Positions 1 through 9,930 are shown, counted from the first letter of the stretch. The stretch is DNA of 10,496 bases from an uncultured Actinomycetes bacterium (GCA_903930195.1 CAIYXH010000273.1:1-10496); one strand, 5' to 3'. Translations and numbers: made by a program. The notes: generated by a model not told the origin, from the sequence alone.

Positions 1-2656
<2,656 letters not shown>

Positions 2657-2670
<14 letters not shown>

Positions 2671-3715
2671 GGGCGCTCCTGACCCCGACGGTCTCGGCGA
2701 CCTCGGCCACCCAGCCGTCGAGGATGCTCCAGGCGTCGTGCGGGCCGGGCCCGGCCTCCGGATGGAACTGCACCGAGCGCGCTCGAAGCTCCGGGTAGGC
2801 CAGACCCTCGACCGTGCCGTCGTAGAGCGAGCTGTGCGACGCGGCACGCTCCTCGGTCGCCTCGACGGCGAAGCCGTGGTTCTGACTCGTCACGAGTACC
2901 CGACCGGTCGCGCGCTCGAGCACGGGATGGTTCGCGCCGCGGTGGCCGAACGGCAGCTTTGTCGTCCGCAGCCCGGTCGCGCGTGCGAGCAGCTGGTGCC
3001 CCAGGCAGATGCCGAGGATCGGCACCTGGCCGAGGAGCTCGCGGACGACCGCCACCTCGTCGCGGAGCGGCGCCGGGTCGCCCGGGCCGTTCGAGAGCAG
3101 GACGCCGTCGTAGGCGGCGAGCGTGGCGGCATCGACGTCGTGCGGATGCACAGTCACGTCGGCACCCGCCCGGGCAAGCCGCCGCAGGATCGAGCGCTTG
3201 GCGCCGTAGTCCACGACGGCGATCCGCACGCCGCCCTCGGCGAAGCGGTAGCTCTGCGGTGTCGAGACGCGGGCCGCCAGCGCGGAGCCCTCCATCGTCG
3301 GCTGCGAACGGAGCGCCATGAGTGCGTCGTCGAGGTTTCCGTCGCAGACGACCGCGGCCCGCATCGCTCCGCGCGCGCGGAGATGCAGGACGACGGAGCG
3401 TGTATCGACGCCGGTGAGGGCCGCCGTCCCGTTCGCGACGAGCCACTCCGTCCACTCCGGCCCACGCGCCTCGCGCATGACGATCGCCTGCGCGTGCGGA
3501 CGATCCGACTGGCAGCGGCTGTCGGCGACGCCGTAGTTGCCGATCATCGGTGCCGTAAAGCAGACGATCTGCCCTGTGAAGCTCGGATCGGTCGCCGTCT
3601 CCTGATAGCCGCCCATCGCCGTCGTGAAGACCGCTTCGCCGAAAGCGTTGACCCGGGCGCCGACGCTCTCGCCCGGGAACGTCTCGCCGTCTTCGAGTAC
3701 GAGGAGACCGGTCAT
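2657..3715 (-). CDS. carA: Carbamoyl phosphate synthase small (glutaminase) subunit
   Basis: Hydrolyses glutamine and passes ammonia to CarB. The 352-residue protein has the CarA N-terminal domain (GNYG at 59-62, VDTR at 103-106) and a C-terminal class I glutamine amidotransferase domain. That domain shows SNGPGDP (208-214), the nucleophile elbow GICLGHQ with C237, QNHGF (278-282), and the other triad members H318 and E320 in QFHPE. All catalytic residues are present. It is somewhat shorter than E. coli CarA (382 residues) but no domain is lost. The ATG start shares an ATGA overlap with the pyrC stop, and a weak GAGG lies just upstream, so translation probably depends on coupling. A longer open frame continues upstream, but it runs inside pyrC and does not match the family. 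The next gene, carB, starts before this one ends, consistent with equal subunit production. Confidence 0.97.
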
Positions 3716-5019
3716 GCCTCGTACGCGACGCGGCCGGCGGCGACAGTCAGCGTGATCTTCCCCTGCAGGCGCTCCCCGAGGAGCCAGGAGTTGGCCGAGA
3801 GCGAGCGGAACCGCTCCTCGCGCACCCGCCAGGTCGCCGACTCGGAGAGCAGGACGAGGTTCGCCGGGGCTCCCACCTCGATCCGCGGCTCGTCGAGGCC
3901 GAAGATGCGGGCCGGGCCGGCCGACATCCGCTCGAGCAGCGTCTCGAGCGTCACGAGGCCCGGCAGGACAAGCTGGGTGTAGAGGACCGCGAAGGCCGTC
4001 TCCAGGCCGATGACGCCGAACGGGGCCGCCTCGAAGGGCACGTCCTTCTCCTCGCGCGAATGCGGGGCGTGGTCGGTGGCAATCGCAGCGACCGTCCCGT
4101 CGTTCAGCGCGTCGATCAGGGTCTTCCGGTCGGACTCCGTACGGAGCGGCGGGTTCATCTTGAAGTTCGTGTCGAGCGTGCGGACGGCCTCGTCGGTCAG
4201 GCAGAGGTGGTGCGGGCTCGCCTCGCCGCTTGCCTCCACCCCGTCGGCCTGCGCCTTGCGCAGCAGCTCGACGGACTCCGTGGCCGACAGGTGCATCAGG
4301 TGGACCGGCTGCTGCGTGTCGCCCGCAAGTGACAGCTCGCGGGCGACGCCGAGGCTCTCGCCGAGCGACGGCCAACCGCCGAGGCCGAGCTCGGCCGAGA
4401 CCGTCCCCATGTGCATGTGCCCGCCGCGGGTCAGGCTCGGCTCCTCGCAGTGGAGCGCGATCCGCCGGCCGGTGATCGCGTTGTACTCGAGCGCGCGCCG
4501 CATGATCCCGGCGCTCGCCACCGGGCGACCGTCGTCGGTGAAGCCGGCGGCGCCGGCATCCGCGAGCTCGCCCATCTCGGTGAGCTGGGTGCCGTTCTGG
4601 CCCATCGTGATCGCCGCCATGAACCCGACTGGAACGGCGGCCTCGTCGAGCGCCCGCGCCCGCAACCCCCGCAGGACGTCGGTGGTGTCGACGACGGGCT
4701 CGGTGTTCGGGATCGCGAGGATCGCGCAGTAGCCGCCGGCAGCTGCCGCGGCAGTGCCGGAGACGATGGTCTCCTCGTCCTCACGGCCCGGGGTGCGCAG
4801 ATGGACGTGCGGGTCGACGAACGCCGGCGCAAGCACGAGTCCCTCCCCCTCGACGACCCGATGCCCGTTCGCGTCGAGCGCCGCACCGACCGCGGCGATC
4901 GTGCCGTTGTCGATGCGTACGTCCATGACTGCGTCGACGCCGCGTGCCGGGTCGAGCACCCGGGCGCCGCGCACGACGAGGCTGTCGGTGCCGGTCTTCC
5001 CGACGAGAACGCTGCTCAT
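3712..5019 (-). CDS. pyrC: Dihydroorotase (class I type)
   Basis: Catalyses cyclisation of N-carbamoyl-aspartate to dihydroorotate, the third step of de novo pyrimidine synthesis, in the cytoplasm. The 435-residue protein belongs to the amidohydrolase superfamily. Visible features are the metal-binding HxH motif in FVDPHVHLRTPG (H71, H73), AIPNTEP (102-108), GFTDDGRPV (159-167), LHCEE with H190, LMHLSA with H243, and ATDHAPHS (314-321) with D316. These are the motifs of the long, Bacillus-like dihydroorotases rather than the short E. coli type. The ATG start overlaps the pyrB stop as ATGA and is preceded by GGAAG. The gene in turn overlaps carA by ATGA. In mycobacteria an extra small membrane-protein gene sits between pyrC and carA; here there is none. 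Confidence 0.97.
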   Translation of the reverse strand: MSSVLVGKTGTDSLVVRGARVLDPARGVDAVMDVRIDNGTIAAVGAALDANGHRVVEGEGLVLAPAFVDPHVHLRTPGREDEETIVSGTAAAAAGGYCAILAIPNTEPVVDTTDVLRGLRARALDEAAVPVGFMAAITMGQNGTQLTEMGELADAGAAGFTDDGRPVASAGIMRRALEYNAITGRRIALHCEEPSLTRGGHMHMGTVSAELGLGGWPSLGESLGVARELSLAGDTQQPVHLMHLSATESVELLRKAQADGVEASGEASPHHLCLTDEAVRTLDTNFKMNPPLRTESDRKTLIDALNDGTVAAIATDHAPHSREEKDVPFEAAPFGVIGLETAFAVLYTQLVLPGLVTLETLLERMSAGPARIFGLDEPRIEVGAPANLVLLSESATWRVREERFRSLSANSWLLGERLQGKITLTVAAGRVAYEA

Positions 5020-5993
5020 GCGACTTCCAGTGAGGTCTCGACGAGCACGGGGCCGGTCGTGAGGATGTCGTAGAGCACCGCCATGCGGACGACGAGGCCG
5101 GCGCGCACCTGGTCGACGACAAGCGCGGCAGGCGAGTCGGCCACACGTGGATCGATCTCGACGCCGCGGTTCATCGGCCCCGGGTGCATCACCTTCTGGC
5201 CCGGCCGCAGGCGGTCGGGGGTGACGGCCCAGCGGGCGGTGTACTCGCGGAGGCTCGGGACGAAGTTCGCTCCCTCCTCCATCCGCTCGCGCTGCATCCG
5301 CAGGACGTAGACGACGTCGGCATCGCGGATCGCGGCGATGTCGTGCGACGCGGGGGCGAGACCGGCGGGCAGGAGCGGCGGCGGGCCGACCATCGTCACG
5401 TGCGCGCCGACGAGCCGGAGCGCCTGGATCAGCGAGCGCGCGACACGGGAGTGCAGGACGTCGCCGACGATCGCGACGTGCACGCCCTCGAGGCGGCCGA
5501 CCCCGTTGCGGATGGTGAACAGGTCGAGAAGCGCCTGCGTCGGGTGCTGATGCTTGCCGTCGCCCGCATTCACGACGTGCGCGTTCGTCGCCGAGGCGAC
5601 AAGCTGCGGCGCGCCGATCTGCGGATGGCGGATGACGATCACGTCGGGCTCGTAGGCTGCAAGCGTCAGCGCGGTGTCGCGCAGGGACTCGCCCTTCTCG
5701 ACCGACGAGCCGCTCGCCTTCACCGAGAGCGTGTCCGCGGAGAGCCGCTTTGCCGCAAGCTCGAACGACGCCGAGGTGCGCGTCGAGGACTCGTAGAACA
5801 TGTTCACGATCAGCCGGCCGCGCAGCGTCGGCAGCTTCTTCGTGTCGCGGGCCTGCGAGAGCGCGAATGACTGCGCGGTCGCGAGCAGGCGCTCGATGTC
5901 GTCGCGGTCGAGATCGGCGACCGAGAGCAGATGGCGCCCCTTCGGGGTGCGCGGAGGGAGCAGATCCCCCGGGACGACGTGAAGATCGGTCAT
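5016..5993 (-). CDS. pyrB: Aspartate carbamoyltransferase catalytic subunit
   Basis: Transfers the carbamoyl group to aspartate, giving N-carbamoyl-aspartate, the committed step of pyrimidine synthesis. The 325-residue chain shows the carbamoyl phosphate signature FYESSTRTS with STRT at 70-73, KGESLRDT (100-107), IRHP (121-124), HPTQALLD (150-157), VGDVLHSRVARS (176-187) and HPGPMNRGVEI (270-280) near the C-terminus. This is a complete ATCase catalytic chain. No regulatory-chain gene (pyrI) lies nearby, as expected for actinobacteria, where control is exerted through PyrR. The start is strongly supported by the purine-rich GAGGAGGTGGAGG directly upstream, the best ribosome binding site in the operon, and by an ATGA overlap with pyrR. 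Its own stop overlaps pyrC as ATGA. Confidence 0.98.
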   Translation of the reverse strand: MTDLHVVPGDLLPPRTPKGRHLLSVADLDRDDIERLLATAQSFALSQARDTKKLPTLRGRLIVNMFYESSTRTSASFELAAKRLSADTLSVKASGSSVEKGESLRDTALTLAAYEPDVIVIRHPQIGAPQLVASATNAHVVNAGDGKHQHPTQALLDLFTIRNGVGRLEGVHVAIVGDVLHSRVARSLIQALRLVGAHVTMVGPPPLLPAGLAPASHDIAAIRDADVVYVLRMQRERMEEGANFVPSLREYTARWAVTPDRLRPGQKVMHPGPMNRGVEIDPRVADSPAALVVDQVRAGLVVRMAVLYDILTTGPVLVETSLEVA

Positions 5994-6580
5994 GCCTCCA
6001 CCTCCTCGGTACCGCCGATCAAGACGACGCTGTCGACCTCGTCGATCTCGAGAAGCTGCACCTGGACGCGCTCCTCGCGCCGGGTCGGCAGGTTCTTGCC
6101 GACGTAATCGGGCCGGATCGGGAGCTCGCGGTGGCCGCGGTCGGCGAGCACGGCAAGCTGGACCCGCTCCGGGCGGCCGTAGTCGAGCAGCGCGTCGATC
6201 GCAGCCCGGATGGTGCGGCCCGTATAGAGGACGTCGTCGACGAGGATCACGGTGCGGCCCTCGAGCTCGAAATCGAGCCGCGTGTCGCGCACGACCGGCT
6301 GCCGGCTGCGCGGCGCCTGGCCGCTGCGGACGTGGACGTCGTCGCGGTGGAAGGTGATGTCGAGCTGGCCGAGGTCGAGCTCGACATGGGCGCGCTCGGC
6401 GACGAGGCGGCGGATGCGCTGGGCGATCGGGACGCCGCGCGTGTGGATCCCGACGAGTGCGACCGCGTCGAGCTCTTCGTTGCGCTCGATGATCTCGTGC
6501 GCGATCCGCGAGAGCGTGCGGCCGATGGCTTCGCCGTCGAGCAGAATGCGCCCGGCCGGCGTGACGGCGTGGTGAGACAT
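5990..6580 (-). CDS. pyrR: Bifunctional pyr operon RNA-binding regulator / uracil phosphoribosyltransferase
   Basis: PyrR binds pyr mRNA when UMP or UTP is abundant and lowers expression of the operon; most members also convert uracil and PRPP to UMP. The 196-residue protein has the type I phosphoribosyltransferase fold. Its PRPP loop VILVDDVLYTGRT spans 111-123, and the family's VGIHTRGVPIAQR (43-55) and DITFHRDD (74-81) segments are present. ATG is preceded by AAAGGAG with a 4-nt spacing. Part of this Shine-Dalgarno sequence lies in the 3' arm of a hairpin carrying a near-perfect PyrR-binding loop (6583-6612), so the protein probably controls its own translation and, by coupling, that of the genes downstream. 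It is the first gene of the pyr block and overlaps pyrB by ATGA. The upstream gene ends only 55 nt away on the same strand. Confidence 0.97.
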   Translation of the reverse strand: MSHHAVTPAGRILLDGEAIGRTLSRIAHEIIERNEELDAVALVGIHTRGVPIAQRIRRLVAERAHVELDLGQLDITFHRDDVHVRSGQAPRSRQPVVRDTRLDFELEGRTVILVDDVLYTGRTIRAAIDALLDYGRPERVQLAVLADRGHRELPIRPDYVGKNLPTRREERVQVQLLEIDEVDSVVLIGGTEEVEA

Positions 6581-6582
6581 CG

Positions 6583-6612
6583 AACTCCTTTCCGGCCTCT
6601 CTGGACCGAGTT
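6583..6612 (-). promoter_or_regulatory. PyrR-binding RNA hairpin overlapping the pyrR ribosome binding site
   Basis: On the minus strand the leader reads AACTC, GGTCCAGAGAGGCC, GGAAAG, GAGTT. The outer arms AACTC and GAGTT pair perfectly. The inner GGUC and GGCC pair with one G-U and close the hexaloop CAGAGA, which fits the CNGNGA loop known for PyrR binding loops; UCCAGAGAGGC matches the Bacillus binding site. A UUUAA at the 5' base and the purine bulge on the 3' side also recall that family. The 3' arm overlaps the AAAGGAG Shine-Dalgarno sequence (6585-6591). The 55-nt leader has no terminator or antiterminator, so translational repression, as described for mycobacterial pyr genes, fits better than attenuation. 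Confidence 0.85.
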
Positions 6613-6632
6613 AAAGGGTTGGTGCTCCGAGG

Positions 6633-6638
6633 AGGTTA
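6633..6638 (-). promoter_or_regulatory. Weak candidate -10 element for pyrR
   Basis: TAACCT on the minus strand fits the TANNNT pattern of actinobacterial -10 boxes and would place a transcription start about 45 nt before pyrR, just upstream of the PyrR hairpin. It overlaps the stop codon of the preceding gene. No convincing -35 box is seen. The pyr genes may instead be transcribed from further upstream. Confidence 0.22.
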
Positions 6639-7970
6639 GCCGACTGCGCGGATGGCGTCCGGGTCGCGGTGGCGGAGCGTCGGCATCAGAGCCATCGCCC
6701 CGAGCACGACGGCAGCACCGGCGGGCGCGAGCAGCAGCAGCGTCCCGAGCTCGGACGAGAGCCCGAGCGCCGAATAGACGGTCGGCGTCCAGGCGACGAA
6801 GGCGAACGGGCTCCCTGTCCACCACGTCAACGCGTTCGCCGTCTCGATCCCGACCGAGTAGAGCGCCAGCACAATCGTCACGCGCGGCCGGCGCCGGAAT
6901 GCATCCGGCAGCCCCAGGGCCAGGAACGGCAGTGCGGGCGCGGCGAAGCGCGGCCCCGGGGAGAGGCCGCCGTCCGGCAGGAAGTAGCTCGTGGTCGTGA
7001 GCACGAAGAACGCCGCGATCACCCCGGCCGCGACCGCCTCGGCGCGGTGCCGCCGACCCAGGTCGACGAGCCCCGCCGCGGCAAGCACGAGCACCGGCGA
7101 GAGCACGAGCAGCCCCTGATGGTCGAACAGCGTCTGACCGATCCCGTGGCCGGTCGGCACGCCGATGCCGAAGAAGCCGCTCTGCTGGTCGGTCGTGAAT
7201 GTGTTCGAGACGTAGCCGTAGGAGAGGTTGAACGGCGAACCGAAGGCCGCCCAGTCGTACGCGCCGAGCGCGAGGGCGCCGGGAATCCCGCCGAGCGAAA
7301 TCGCCGTCACGCCCTCCCCACGCCCTCTGAGCCACGCGAGCGCGACGAGGACAAGCGCGGGCGGCCCGGCGAGATAGTCGCAGAGCACCGCCGCACCGGC
7401 GAGGAGCCCGACGAGGAACCACGCACGCGCCGTCCTGGCTCGGGTGGCGACGAGGAACGCGCCGAAGAGCAGCACGGCATCCGCCAGATGCGCGAAGAGC
7501 GTCGGCCCGAGCGCGCCGACGATCGTCCCGAGCGCGACGACGACCGCCGATGCCGCGCCCGTGCCGCGGCGGATCCCCTCGCAGACGCGGCCCACGAGCG
7601 CGACGAGGACGATGCACGGAGCTCCCTCGGCGAGCAACCGGAAGATCCAGAGGAGGCCGCGGCTGTTCCACGGCAGGTGCTCGTTGAGGCCCGAGTCGAG
7701 CTGGGCGATGCCGTGGTAGATCGCGTCGGGGACGAGCAGCGCGAACGAGACGCCGGGCGCCTTGTCGGCGTACCAGTGGCCGTGCGCGAAGGCGCGGTCG
7801 GTCGTCTGCGTCCACCACGGGTCGATGTCGACATGCCCACGCGTGACGACGGATTCCGTCAGCGAGAGCCGGGTGATGTCCTGAGCGCCCGGTCCGAACA
7901 GGATCGGGAGGGTCGCCAGCGCGACGAGCGCCAGCACGAGCCGCTCTCGCGGATATGACGGGAGTCTCAA
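6636..7970 (-). CDS. Polytopic membrane protein, GT-C (family 39-like) glycosyltransferase candidate
   Basis: A 444-residue integral membrane protein with about ten to eleven hydrophobic segments, for example near residues 11-27, 117-130, 140-157, 160-176, 184-212, 286-302, 312-328, 343-355, 364-380 and 408-428. After the first segment comes a long, presumably extracytoplasmic loop with SLTESVVTRGHVDID (36-50) and GHWYADKAPGVSF (64-76). A late GPRFAAPALPFLALGLP (339-355) is also present. This layout is typical of GT-C fold enzymes that use lipid-linked sugars, with acidic residues in the first loop, but I see no motif that fixes donor or acceptor. The TTG start overlaps the methyltransferase stop as TTGA. 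No Shine-Dalgarno sequence precedes it, so coupled reinitiation is likely and the start is less certain than for its neighbours. The C-terminus (after 430) is short and charged. It ends 55 nt before pyrR. Confidence 0.8.
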   Translation of the reverse strand: MRLPSYPRERLVLALVALATLPILFGPGAQDITRLSLTESVVTRGHVDIDPWWTQTTDRAFAHGHWYADKAPGVSFALLVPDAIYHGIAQLDSGLNEHLPWNSRGLLWIFRLLAEGAPCIVLVALVGRVCEGIRRGTGAASAVVVALGTIVGALGPTLFAHLADAVLLFGAFLVATRARTARAWFLVGLLAGAAVLCDYLAGPPALVLVALAWLRGRGEGVTAISLGGIPGALALGAYDWAAFGSPFNLSYGYVSNTFTTDQQSGFFGIGVPTGHGIGQTLFDHQGLLVLSPVLVLAAAGLVDLGRRHRAEAVAAGVIAAFFVLTTTSYFLPDGGLSPGPRFAAPALPFLALGLPDAFRRRPRVTIVLALYSVGIETANALTWWTGSPFAFVAWTPTVYSALGLSSELGTLLLLAPAGAAVVLGAMALMPTLRHRDPDAIRAVG

Positions 7971-8686
7971 CGAGTTGCGCGGAGGAGAAGCCAGTGGAAC
8001 GTGTGCTCGACCTGCGCCGGAAGCTCAGCTTCGGCACGGGCGAGTCCAGCTCTGTATTCCTCATCCGAGAGAAAATCGAACGTCGAGTACGCGCGCGCCC
8101 GGATCACGTCGAGCGCGTGCTCCCGCGAGAGGTGCCCCGGCTGGGCCAACCGCTCGACCCGAACATCGGCGAAGCCGGCATCCGTGAGCTCGTGCTGGAG
8201 CGTCTCGGCAGCCGGGCGGCGCTGCTGCTCGAGCGCCGGCAGCGACGGAAAGTACGGTCCGTACCACGGCTCGGACCCGGCGGGATCGGCGGCGGCGATC
8301 ACGACCCGTCCGCCTTGCGCGAGCACGCGGCGGGCCTGTGCGAACACGACCGGACGCGCGACGAGATGCACGACGAGCCGCATGACTACGGCGTCGAACC
8401 AGCCCGCCTTGAACGGGATCAGCTCGGCCCGCCCGACGCGGGCGTTGACGCCGAGCGCCTTCGTGCGCTCGATCATCGCCGGCGACGGGTCGACGGCCCA
8501 GACCCGGGCGAACGCGCGCTCCTCGAGCGCGTGGGCGAGCTGTCCGGTGCCGCAACCGAGCTCGACGACGCGCGCGCCCCGAAGCTCACCGAGCCTGACG
8601 AGGGCGTCGTAGACCTCCCACCAGTCGTCGTCGATCGGGCGGAGCTCGTCATACCGCTCCGCGCGGCGGTCGAACGCCTCCGTCAC
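7967..8686 (-). CDS. Class I SAM-dependent methyltransferase, substrate unknown
   Basis: A 239-residue soluble protein with a Rossmann-like SAM-binding fold of the Methyltransf_11 kind. It opens with FDRRAERYDELRP (5-17), a common N-terminal signature of small-molecule methyltransferases. Motif I is VVELGCGTGQLA (40-51), the acidic residue of motif post-I is D66 in WAVDPSPAMIE, and GWFDAVV (95-101) matches the strand after motif II. RVLAQGGRVVIAA (120-132) corresponds to the usual strand around motif III. No substrate can be named; the fold is shared by quinone, lipid and natural-product methylases. The GTG start overlaps the rnz stop as GTGA. An AGGAG lies rather far upstream, so translation probably depends on coupling to rnz. 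Its stop overlaps the membrane protein start. Confidence 0.9.
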   Translation of the reverse strand: MTEAFDRRAERYDELRPIDDDWWEVYDALVRLGELRGARVVELGCGTGQLAHALEERAFARVWAVDPSPAMIERTKALGVNARVGRAELIPFKAGWFDAVVMRLVVHLVARPVVFAQARRVLAQGGRVVIAAADPAGSEPWYGPYFPSLPALEQQRRPAAETLQHELTDAGFADVRVERLAQPGHLSREHALDVIRARAYSTFDFLSDEEYRAGLARAEAELPAQVEHTFHWLLLRATR

Positions 8687-9669
8687 GTGGCGGGAGCCGT
8701 CTCCTGGGGCTGCGCCCGTTCGGGCACGGCGCCCCCCTTGAGCAGGATCGGCTCGCCGCGCTCGGCGTGCGGCACCTCGATGATGTCGAAGTCACGAGGC
8801 GCGAGCGTCGGCTCGAACACCTCGCGCGCCTCGCGGAGGAGCTCGGGGCCGAAGTACCGAGGCGAGATATGCGTGAGGGCGAGCAACCGCACACCCGCGT
8901 CGCGCGCGACCTCGGCGGCACCGCGGGCGGTCGAATGCTGGGTCTCTGCGGCGCGATCGCGCTCGTCGTCGCCGAACGTCGCCTCGTGCACGAGCAGATC
9001 GGCGCCGGCCGCAAGCGCACGAATGACATCCGAGGGGCCCGTATCGCCCGGATAGACGACGGTGCGGCCCGGCCGCGTCGGGCCAAGGACATCGGCAGGC
9101 GTGACCGTGCGACCGTCGGCGACGACCACCGATTCGCCCCGCTGCAACGCGCCGCGCTCGGGGCCGGCGGGCACACCGAGGGCGTTCGCCGTCGCGACGT
9201 CGAACTCGCCGGGCCGCTCGTCCTCGGCGACGGCGTAGCCCACGGCGCTCTGGCCGTGCTCGACCGGGAAGACGAGGACGCGGTAGCCGTCGCGCGCAAG
9301 CGCATCGCCGCCGCGAACCTCGACAAGCTCCACGGGATACGTCAGCCGTCCGAAGATCCGGCCGAGCGCGTCGAACAGCGCCCGGAGCCCCGGCGGGCCA
9401 TAGATCGTCAGCGGCTCTTCCCGGGCGCGCAGCGAGAACGTCTTCAGCATCCCGGGCAGGCCGAGGTAGTGATCGGCGTGGAAGTGCGTGAGAAAGATCT
9501 CCTCGAGGTCGACCAGGCCGACCGTCGAGCGCAGCAGCTGCCGCTGGGTGCCCTCCCCGCAGTCGAACAGCATCCGGTCGCCGCCGCGCCGAATCAGGAG
9601 CGCGCTCGGCGACCGCCGCGCCGTCGGCGCGCTCGCGGAGGTACCGAGGAAGACGACGTCCAGATCCAC
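8683..9669 (-). CDS. rnz: Ribonuclease Z (tRNA 3'-processing endonuclease)
   Basis: Cuts 3' trailers from tRNA precursors; a cytoplasmic metallo-beta-lactamase-fold zinc enzyme. The 328-residue protein matches the short RNase Z form. It shows the N-terminal FLGTSASAPT (7-16), FDCGEGTQRQLL (35-46) and the zinc motif THFHADHYLG with H62, H64, D66 and H67. VEHG (136-139, H138) follows, then the flexible-arm region with RPGEFDVATANALGVPAGP (152-170). YPGDTGP with D209, HEATF (228-232), QHST (244-247) and LTHISPRY with H267 complete the set. All metal ligands appear present, so this should be active. The start is GTG; no in-frame start lies close upstream, and the family N-terminus begins at once. 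No Shine-Dalgarno sequence is visible, but TACCAT lies 6 nt before GTG, suggesting a leaderless mRNA. It is the first of a run of overlapping genes. Confidence 0.95.
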   Translation of the reverse strand: MDLDVVFLGTSASAPTARRSPSALLIRRGGDRMLFDCGEGTQRQLLRSTVGLVDLEEIFLTHFHADHYLGLPGMLKTFSLRAREEPLTIYGPPGLRALFDALGRIFGRLTYPVELVEVRGGDALARDGYRVLVFPVEHGQSAVGYAVAEDERPGEFDVATANALGVPAGPERGALQRGESVVVADGRTVTPADVLGPTRPGRTVVYPGDTGPSDVIRALAAGADLLVHEATFGDDERDRAAETQHSTARGAAEVARDAGVRLLALTHISPRYFGPELLREAREVFEPTLAPRDFDIIEVPHAERGEPILLKGGAVPERAQPQETAPAT

Positions 9670-9675
9670 CGGCCG

Positions 9676-9681
9676 ATGGTA
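9676..9681 (-). promoter_or_regulatory. Candidate -10 element for a leaderless rnz transcript
   Basis: TACCAT on the minus strand fits TANNNT and lies 6 nt before the GTG of rnz, the spacing at which transcription would start on the G of the start codon. Together with the absence of a Shine-Dalgarno sequence this suggests a leaderless mRNA, common in actinobacteria. No clear -35 hexamer is seen, so the call rests on one short motif and its position. Confidence 0.4.
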
Positions 9682-9706
9682 GCCGGGGCGGTTGGCGGCA
9701 CTCGTT

Positions 9707-9730
9707 GGGACAGGGCGTTATCCCTGTCCC
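9707..9730. repeat. Perfect inverted repeat 1 (9-bp arms)
   Basis: GGGACAGGG and CCCTGTCCC flank a 6-nt loop. The module GGGACAGG recurs at 9782-9789. Its last three bases are shared with the next hairpin, so the two cannot fully fold at once. No T tract follows on either strand. Confidence 0.9.
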
Positions 9731-9756
9731 GGGTCAGACCTCCGGTCTGACCCGGG
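9728..9756. repeat. Perfect inverted repeat 2 (13-bp arms)
   Basis: CCCGGGTCAGACC and GGTCTGACCCGGG flank a 3-nt TCC loop, the longest and most stable palindrome in the gap. GGTCTGACCCG occurs again at 9838-9848. No T tract follows, so a simple intrinsic terminator is unlikely. Confidence 0.92.
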
Positions 9757-9783
9757 CCGTCAGGTCGGGCGAACGGAGATCGG

Positions 9784-9803
9784 GACAGGTCTGAAGACCT
9801 GTC
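9784..9803. repeat. Perfect inverted repeat 3 (9-bp arms)
   Basis: GACAGGTCT and AGACCTGTC are separated by 2 nt; physically an 8-bp stem with a TGAA tetraloop. The left arm continues the GGGACAGG module of repeat 1, and AGGTCT and AGACCT echo the core of repeat 2. Confidence 0.9.
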
Positions 9804-9824
9804 GCTACGAAGGCACGAAAGGCT

Positions 9825-9847
9825 GGGTCGGAGCTGAGGTCTGACCC
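9825..9847. repeat. Imperfect inverted repeat 4
   Basis: GGGTC (9825-9829) pairs with GACCC (9843-9847), extended by GA and TC after one mismatch. The right arm is a direct copy of the GGTCTGACCCG module of repeat 2, so it looks like a decayed member of the same repeat. Confidence 0.6.
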
Positions 9848-9870
9848 GTATGGCGCGGTTGGCGAACACC

Positions 9871-9881
9871 GGGCCAGGCCC
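9871..9881. repeat. GGGCCAGGCCC palindrome, first copy
   Basis: The same 11 bp occur at 9919-9929, 48 bp to the right, where they form the stem of a probable terminator. This copy has no T tract. The paired copies suggest a small dispersed repeat. Confidence 0.6.
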
Positions 9882-9910
9882 CTGAGGGTCGTGCGCGGAT
9901 CACTCCCACC

Positions 9911-9930
9911 GGAAAAAGGGGCCAGGCCCT
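9911..9930 (-). terminator. Probable intrinsic terminator of the LysM gene
   Basis: On the minus strand, about 15 nt after the stop codon, GGGC-CTG-GCCC is followed by C and five T. The stem is short but all G-C, and the T tract is one of the few in this GC-rich window. It would make the LysM gene monocistronic and separate it from rnz. Confidence 0.55.

Noticed and set aside
6581..6635. A transcription attenuator (terminator/antiterminator) before pyrR
   Set aside because: The gap is only 55 nt and has no G-C stem followed by a T tract, so only the PyrR hairpin is supported.
6669..9750. Long plus-strand open frames opposite the membrane protein, methyltransferase and rnz
   Set aside because: Their products are highly charged, repetitive in Arg, Glu and Ala, and lack recognisable domains; all lie opposite well-supported minus-strand genes.
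9707..9848. A CRISPR array
   Set aside because: The repeats are palindromes of different lengths with no regular spacers and no cas genes in view.
9594..9869. A 91-codon minus-strand open frame across the palindromes
   Set aside because: It overlaps rnz in another frame, has no family features, and its composition follows the repeats.
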